Shown: piece by piece, positions 25,679 through 30,363 of the stretch
Layout of the letters: the number at the start of each line of letters is the position of its first letter
Numbering within the stretch: the stretch's first letter is position 1
Assembly: GCA_017430835.1 (NCBI GenBank)
Contig: JAFRMD010000055.1
Coordinates: 1 to 30,363, forward strand
DNA: 30,363 nucleotides
Reading direction: 5' to 3'
DNA from: Methanosphaera sp.
GTDB lineage: Archaea; Methanobacteriota; Methanobacteria; Methanobacteriales; Methanobacteriaceae
The notes under the pieces: generated by a model
Told to the model about the DNA's origin: nothing
Database searches by the model: none
Seen by the model: the letters and a program-made list of their open reading frames with translations, nothing else
Translations under genes and position numbers: made by a program

Positions 25679-26784
25679 ATTTTTCCATTATCTCCTACTA
25701 AATTATTTTTTAAATTATGTTCAAATTTTTTAAGAACTTCATTATTTTTATATCCTAAAATTCTAATTTTTTGTGGATAACTATTAATATATTTATGTAC
25801 TTCATCCTTAAAAATACCTACTTCTAAGACACTTAAAATTCTTTGTTTACGATGAGTGCTGAAACCTTTTGTTATGGAATTTAACAATTCATCAACTGAA
25901 TTAAAAGGTCTGTTACGAATTATATTTGTAACCGTGTCCTCATCAATAAGTGCTAACTTAGATAATTCCTCCCGAGTCATTAAATTAACATTATTTAACA
26001 AGTTTTCATAAGCCCTTGTTTCATGTAATGGAGCATGATTTAAACTTATTTCTTCCTTTAAAATATTAATTGTTTTTTGAGGTAACATATCATCAAGTTT
26101 ATCTACGTTTCCATTGGTTACCATTTCCCTTATTTTAGTTCCACTTACATTTTTTAAACGAGGAATAAAAATAAATTTATTCTTAAAATCAAAATTAATT
26201 TTTGTCAATGATTTTGATAAAGAAACAATTACATAATCATCATTATTTAATTTACCTTCAAGTAACACTTCTTTATCTTTCATGGATACTATCTTATAGG
26301 GCTTTGGTGCTACCCCAATACCTTTATTTATATATTCCAAAATTTTTTTAAATTCAGGGTCTTCGGAAATATATCCCCTAGGAATGTAATCTGCATTTAA
26401 TGCTTTAAACATTAAAGATAGACAAAGAGAATACTGTCCAGAACCCATAACACCCATAGGTGGACCTTCAACAGCTATATCAGCACCCAACTGGATAGCC
26501 AATTCAGCCCTTTTCTGTCTAGTCAATATATAAGGCAAACCTCTGCCATTACGTTCAAATAAACCTGGTATAACAGCAACAAACAATGCTTCAGGATGTA
26601 AACGTTTAGCCTCTTGCATACAAAACAAATGTCCATTATGTAACGGAGAATATTCAGTAAAATCAGCAATCATCGGAGTAATATTTTTATTTCCCAAAAT
26701 TTTTAACCCATTTAATTTATTATCTTCTTGAAATTGAACTTTATCCCTATCAATAATATCTCTAACAAAAGAATCCATTTGCAT
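25669..26784 (-). CDS. HIGH-motif nucleotidyltransferase family protein (TmcAL/DUF795-like)
   Basis: 371 residues from ATG 26784, with GGTGAG 7 bases upstream; a TTG before that site is rejected. An N-terminal Rossmann nucleotidyltransferase shows EYSPLHNGHLFCMQEAKRLH (about 44-63; HNGH is the HIGH motif), VAVIPGLFERNGRG, and NVSGTKIREMV (about 212-222), the usual second nucleotide motif. The C-terminal 110 residues look helical, with helix-hairpin-helix-like segments (TREELSKLALIDEDTVTNII, FNSVDELLNSI). Bacterial relatives (TmcAL, YlbM) acetylate tRNA-Met cytidine using acetate and ATP. Whether the archaeal protein does this is unknown, and RNA binding by the C-terminus is inference. It overlaps the FKBP gene by 10 bases. 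Confidence 0.75.
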   Translation of the reverse strand: MQMDSFVRDIIDRDKVQFQEDNKLNGLKILGNKNITPMIADFTEYSPLHNGHLFCMQEAKRLHPEALFVAVIPGLFERNGRGLPYILTRQKRAELAIQLGADIAVEGPPMGVMGSGQYSLCLSLMFKALNADYIPRGYISEDPEFKKILEYINKGIGVAPKPYKIVSMKDKEVLLEGKLNNDDYVIVSLSKSLTKINFDFKNKFIFIPRLKNVSGTKIREMVTNGNVDKLDDMLPQKTINILKEEISLNHAPLHETRAYENLLNNVNLMTREELSKLALIDEDTVTNIIRNRPFNSVDELLNSITKGFSTHRKQRILSVLEVGIFKDEVHKYINSYPQKIRILGYKNNEVLKKFEHNLKNNLVGDNGKIWQ

Positions 26785-26872
26785 AAAAAATCTCACCAAT
26801 ATCTAAAATTATAATTAATTTTGTTTAACATAATATTAATAGGTAAATACTTCAATATTCATAGGTGATTAT

Positions 26873-28162
26873 ATGGGCAATATTATTCTAGAAAATTGTA
26901 AAACTGTAGATAATAAAATAGTTAATATTATAATTGAAAATGGAAAAATATCTTCTATTAAAAAAGAATTAAAAGCTTCAGAAAAAAATACTGATAAAAT
27001 AATTAATATTAAGGAAAATTATGTAATTCCAGGATTAATTGATCCACACGTACATCTAAGAGATCCGGGATTAACACACAAAGAAGACTGGAAGAGTGGT
27101 AGTCAAGCAGCAGCACATGGGGGTTATACAACAATAATTGACATGCCCAACACAAAACCACTGACAAATACCTTAAAAGCATTTAATGAAAAAAAAGAAA
27201 TAGCATCAAAAAAATCATATGTTGACTATGCATTACATGCCGGAGTAAAAACCCAACAAGACGTTGAAGAAATCTTAAAGGAAAAACCTGCATCATACAA
27301 AATATTCATGGATTTGCATGAAACTGAAGAACTATATGAAATGTTTTCACACGTTGCTAAAACAGGAAAACCTCTTAGTTTACACTGTGAAGATAAAAAC
27401 TTAGTTGATTATAACATCAAAACTTTAAGCCAAAATCCTGAGAATAAAGATAAAACTATTGTATACAGTTATGCTAGGAGCGCTTTAGCAGAGCTAATTG
27501 CTGTAAACAGAGCAATTGAATTTGCAAAAAAGTTAAATATTCAATTACATTTATGTCACATAAGCACAAGACAAACGTTAGAACTGATACATGAAGCTCG
27601 TGAATCAATTAATGTAAGTATAGAAGCTACCCCACATCACATATTCCTAGATAATTCAACTTATGAAAATTATGGAATTAAAGCTAAAACAAATCCTCCA
27701 TTAAGAGACTTGGATTACAATATTACTGTTGATTACTTGAAAGAATTTGATTCAATAGGAACAGATCATGCACCTCACACAATAGAAGAAAAAACAAGAG
27801 ACACATGGACTAGTGCTTCAGGAATACCGGGTCTTGAAACAACAATGCAATTATTGTTAACAGAAGTCAATAATAATAACCTATCCTTAAAAGAAGTTGT
27901 AAGATTAACAAGTACTAATCCTGCAAAAATATTTAAAATACCAAATAAAGGCGAAATAAAAGTAGGATATGATGCAGACATTACAGTTTTAGATATGAAA
28001 GAAGAAGGCAAAATTAATATTGATAACTTTTATACTAGGGCAGAATACTCCCCATTTGAAAATAGACAATATGTTGGAAATAATATTTTAACCATTAATC
28101 GTGGAAATATTATATGTGAAAATAATGAAGTAATTAAAAATGATGTTAAATACATCTATTAA
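26873..28162 (+). CDS. pyrC: Dihydroorotase
   Basis: 429 residues, class I dihydroorotase (amidohydrolase), third step of pyrimidine synthesis: carbamoyl-aspartate to dihydroorotate. Zinc ligands are in order: His59 and His61 (DPHVHLRDPG), carboxylated Lys143 (ASYKIFMDL), His171 (LHCED), His229 (LHLCHIST) and catalytic Asp298 (GTDHAPH). GGTGAT sits before ATG 26873. It is divergent from the nucleotidyltransferase with an 88-base gap. Length and motifs are standard. Allantoinase or hydantoinase is an unlikely alternative. Confidence 0.94.
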   Translation: MGNIILENCKTVDNKIVNIIIENGKISSIKKELKASEKNTDKIINIKENYVIPGLIDPHVHLRDPGLTHKEDWKSGSQAAAHGGYTTIIDMPNTKPLTNTLKAFNEKKEIASKKSYVDYALHAGVKTQQDVEEILKEKPASYKIFMDLHETEELYEMFSHVAKTGKPLSLHCEDKNLVDYNIKTLSQNPENKDKTIVYSYARSALAELIAVNRAIEFAKKLNIQLHLCHISTRQTLELIHEARESINVSIEATPHHIFLDNSTYENYGIKAKTNPPLRDLDYNITVDYLKEFDSIGTDHAPHTIEEKTRDTWTSASGIPGLETTMQLLLTEVNNNNLSLKEVVRLTSTNPAKIFKIPNKGEIKVGYDADITVLDMKEEGKINIDNFYTRAEYSPFENRQYVGNNILTINRGNIICENNEVIKNDVKYIY

Positions 28163-28503
28163 ATAACCTCCACCTATTTTTTGAAGATTATTTTGTAAAT
28201 AAATTTATTAAAAAAAAAGTATTATGAAGAAGGAAATAAATATAAGGGCAATAGTTTCCTAAGTAAGAACCATAAAATCCCGATATTATTTCCAGTAAAA
28301 GTATAATAATAGTTTTATAATGAAAAGTGCAGACCGCATCTTGTTTACGATTGTAATACAGACCGACTTCTTGCCTTTTCTATTTATAAACCATTATTGA
28401 ATATATTTCAATACTTAAAGTTTACTTGGAAAACTTCACTATTATATATATTCTTTGTTATATATAAATGATGCCCTTATAGTACTGCCTAAAAAAATCA
28501 ACC
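28163..28503. other. Intergenic region between convergent pyrC and mrtA
   Basis: 341 bases. The right end is the terminator of the reductase operon (28491-28522). Near the middle two G+C-richer, similar words occur in the same direction: CAGACCGCATCTTG (28330-28343) and CAGACCGACTTCTTG (28359-28373). TATA-like words flank them (28381-28388, 28443-28450, 28460-28466). No gene is convincing; a small RNA cannot be excluded. Confidence 0.45.
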
Positions 28504-28522
28504 TTATAATGCTGGGTTGATT
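28491..28522 (-). terminator. Intrinsic-type terminator overlapping the end of mrtA
   Basis: On the minus strand AATCAACC (28522-28515) pairs perfectly with GGTTGATT (28503-28496) over an 11-base loop, and a run of T's follows (to 28491). The left arm is the Ile-Asn-Pro coding end of mrtA and the stop codon lies in the loop. It is the strongest terminator in the window. Confidence 0.75.
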
Positions 28523-30162
28523 AAGTCACGTTCCCCGCTAGGCATAAATTCTCTGATTGCACCTTTTGCGATACATTTTCTTGGTTCAGCCCAATCAAAT
28601 GTTAAGTTGTTGTCTGCAAATGCAACTTTGATTAATGGGTTAAGTGCAAATGCGTCTCCTCTTGCTGCGTGAGGTGCTTGAGCAATACCTGCATATTCAG
28701 GTTGGTGACCTACGTTCATAGCATAGTTAGGGTAGTTAGGACCTCTTAATTCGTGGATAAGACCTTCGTCACTTCTTATGGATAAGGAGTTGGATGATCC
28801 ACATTGATCTTGTAAGTCGTAACCGTAGAATCCTAATCTGCTGTGACCTTCTTTGTGTAATAACTGACTTAAGTACCATCCGTTTACACCTGCGTTTGAG
28901 TTAGCAGTTGCGAATGCTACTGAACAACCTGAACCTGCTGCAGCTACACAAGCTCTTTGTGATCCACCGAAGTGGTCTTCTAATGCTGCAGGTACTTCGT
29001 ATTGTTCTAATGCGTATAAAGTTACTTCACTTGCAATGTCTCTAACTACTTCTGTTGAAGCTTCAGTTTGACATAATCCACCATATTTGGTTTCTACATA
29101 GTCTTTTCCATAGTATACGAAGTCGTCTAAGATTTCGTCAGTGTATGCTGCTGTAGCATATTGTGTGAATCCTACACCACCAGACATGTATGAACCTAAC
29201 CATACTTGGTCGTATAATGGGGATGCTGCACCGATTACTTCTAATGAGATTTTTGCAGGGTCATCTGATACTCTGCTAGTTTGTACCATATCAGAAATTG
29301 CACCGAAGGTTACTCCTCCAGGTTCGTTAGGACCTCTTGCTCTTCTTGCTGGCATTGCACTAGCCATAGAGATTACGTCTGCGTGTTTTGCTGCGTATGA
29401 GAAATCTGCAATTGCTGCTTCTCCTGCACATAATTTGTATGCAGAGATGAAACTCATACCGATTTGCATAGCAGACCATCTTGAGGTGGTACCACCGTCA
29501 CAAGCACGTACTACTAATGTAGGTACTCTTGATACTTGGTATGTTTTTTTACCTATGTATTTTTTGAGTTGTTCTGCTTGTTCTTCAGGGAATTCTTTGT
29601 TGATGTCGATTACGAATCTTGAATCTAATTGATCTACTAATTCGTCGTCACCAGAGAATACTTTTGCGTAGGAATCTACTACTAATCCTGGGTCTACTTC
29701 TACCATGTGTTCTTGTACTACTGCTCCTCCAGGGAGTGCGTGGTTGATTGTTTCTAAGTACTCGTTGATTGTTTCAGGAGTTACTTCTACACCTAACCTT
29801 TGTTCAAGTACACCGTGAGCTGTATCCATACCTACGATAATTGTTCTTTTTATATCGTCTACTAATTGTTGGATAGCTGAGTTGTTACAGAAGTGAAGGT
29901 CGTCCCCTTCTACGTATGTGTCTGTTCCAGATACTTGGTATGCCATTAATTTTCTTTGTCCGAGAGGTACACCTATGTCTGGGTTGTAGAATGGTAATCC
30001 TCCACGAGCTTCCATAGCTTTTTCTGCTTGTTCATTAAATTCTCTTTTTCTTGCGGATTGTTCCCATCCACCATAGCAGTAATATTTAGTGTTTTGTTCT
30101 TCAGGGTCTTCATCAAATTTTTCTTGTAAAGCCTTTAAGAATAATTTTTTCTCATCTACCAT
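28504..30162 (-). CDS. mrtA: Methyl-coenzyme M reductase alpha subunit, isoenzyme II type (MrtA/McrA)
   Basis: 552 residues. With the beta and gamma chains and F430 it catalyses methyl-CoM + CoB to methane + heterodisulfide. Landmarks, by alignment with the Methanothermobacter enzyme: His260 (YAAKHADV), Arg274 ([13 protein letters not shown]), Tyr335 ([12 protein letters not shown]), Gln402 (FGGSQRAC), Gly447 ([13 protein letters not shown]) and Cys454. These are the positions of methyl-His, methyl-Arg, the F430-pocket Tyr, methyl-Gln, thioglycine and S-methyl-Cys. The start [20 protein letters not shown] and [17 protein letters not shown] match the isoenzyme II (Mrt) form as I recall it, rather than McrA I. 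It is last in the operon; its ATG overlaps the mrtG stop by one base, and a terminator overlaps its 3' end. Confidence 0.93.
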   Translation of the reverse strand: MVDEKKLFLKALQEKFDEDPEEQNTKYYCYGGWEQSARKREFNEQAEKAMEARGGLPFYNPDIGVPLGQRKLMAYQVSGTDTYVEGDDLHFCNNSAIQQLVDDIKRTIIVGMDTAHGVLEQRLGVEVTPETINEYLETINHALPGGAVVQEHMVEVDPGLVVDSYAKVFSGDDELVDQLDSRFVIDINKEFPEEQAEQLKKYIGKKTYQVSRVPTLVVRACDGGTTSRWSAMQIGMSFISAYKLCAGEAAIADFSYAAKHADVISMASAMPARRARGPNEPGGVTFGAISDMVQTSRVSDDPAKISLEVIGAASPLYDQVWLGSYMSGGVGFTQYATAAYTDEILDDFVYYGKDYVETKYGGLCQTEASTEVVRDIASEVTLYALEQYEVPAALEDHFGGSQRACVAAAGSGCSVAFATANSNAGVNGWYLSQLLHKEGHSRLGFYGYDLQDQCGSSNSLSIRSDEGLIHELRGPNYPNYAMNVGHQPEYAGIAQAPHAARGDAFALNPLIKVAFADNNLTFDWAEPRKCIAKGAIREFMPSGERDLINPAL

Positions 30163-30363
30163 TAGTTACCACCTAATTTACTTTGTAAATCGTCGTTGAA
30201 TACATCTAAACCATATCCACCAGCAGTTCTTGCAAAGTGTACTTCTTCTACTACTTTAATAACTTCTGGGTCGTCTCTTAAACTTACGTTATCATATCTG
30301 TAAATAGTTGTGATTTCTTTAAGTTTGTCTTCTGGTAATGGTTCTCCTACTGATATAGGTTCG
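30162..30363 (-). CDS. mrtG: Methyl-coenzyme M reductase gamma subunit, C-terminal part
   Basis: The last 66 codons run from the right window edge to TAA (30164-30162). The peptide reads ...[20 protein letters not shown], then [20 protein letters not shown], and ends [20 protein letters not shown] is the conserved end of McrG/MrtG. The stop shares one base with the mrtA start (TAATG). The 5' part, and the B and D genes expected before it, lie outside the window. The symbol mrtG rather than mcrG follows from the isoenzyme call on mrtA. Confidence 0.88.
   Translation of the reverse strand, partial: EPISVGEPLPEDKLKEITTIYRYDNVSLRDDPEVIKVVEEVHFARTAGGYGLDVFNDDLQSKLGGN

Noticed and set aside
28163..28503. 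Possible tRNA or structured RNA in the pyrC-mrtA gap
   Set aside because: No cloverleaf or T-loop consensus (GTTC-purine-A) was found; only an imperfect repeat and TATA-like words are present.
1..30363. CRISPR array or rRNA genes
   Set aside because: No regularly spaced repeats and no rRNA-like conserved blocks were seen; nearly all long stretches are accounted for by protein genes.

Overview
The window looks like chromosomal DNA of a methanogenic archaeon of the order Methanobacteriales, most probably Methanosphaera or a close relative. Reasons seen in the sequence: very high A+T content; TATA-type archaeal promoters and GGAGG/GGTGAT ribosome binding sites; an archaeal histone; archaeal ribosomal protein L10e; the KEOPS subunit Pcc1; MfnA of methanofuran synthesis; a dihydropteroate-synthase-like protein typical of methanopterin producers; and the end of a methyl-coenzyme M reductase operon. 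The reductase subunit reads like the isoenzyme II (Mrt) form. The genus call is an inference from recalled sequences, not a search result.

Layout, left to right. 1-212 is the C-terminal end of a DDE (IS4-like) transposase, followed by an MFS transporter (278-1486). 1792-5174 is a leftward ferrous-iron uptake locus: a promoter with two DtxR-type palindromes, a possible 35-residue membrane peptide, feoA, a second promoter with a third palindrome, feoB, a 16-codon micro-ORF and two tandem paralogous zinc-ribbon proteins. A CstA transporter (5515-6903) and an unknown membrane protein (7340-8074) follow on the plus strand. 8095-8958 is a two-gene leftward unit: a YigZ/IMPACT-domain protein and an ERF-family single-strand annealing protein, a virus-type gene. 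Next come a PhoU-like regulator with a winged-helix domain (9089-9994) and a histone (10048-10248).

10648-14555 is central carbon metabolism on the minus strand: porCDAB (pyruvate:ferredoxin oxidoreductase) and then the alpha part of a class I fumarase. Together with PEP synthase (21441-23744) they allow acetyl-CoA to pyruvate to PEP and the fumarate/malate step of the incomplete reductive TCA pathway. 14991-17803 is a plus-strand run: the DHPS-like protein, a TtuA/NcsA tRNA thiolase and, 3 nt later, a 66-residue ubiquitin-like sulfur carrier ending in GG. 17819-21331 is mfnA behind a large protein made of two tandem copies of an AlgX/AlgJ-like SGNH module. L10e, Pcc1, an FKBP/SlyD-type chaperone overlapping a HIGH-motif nucleotidyltransferase, dihydroorotase and the mrtG-mrtA end of the reductase operon fill the rest.

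No tRNA, rRNA or CRISPR array was seen. The least ordinary parts are the duplicated AlgX-like protein, the feo locus (paired operator-promoters, tiny ORFs, tandem Cys-rich proteins, and a FeoB with Asn in place of the guanine-specifying Asp of its G4 motif), the stand-alone ERF recombinase, the TtuA/sulfur-carrier pair and a 13-base C tract between genes.
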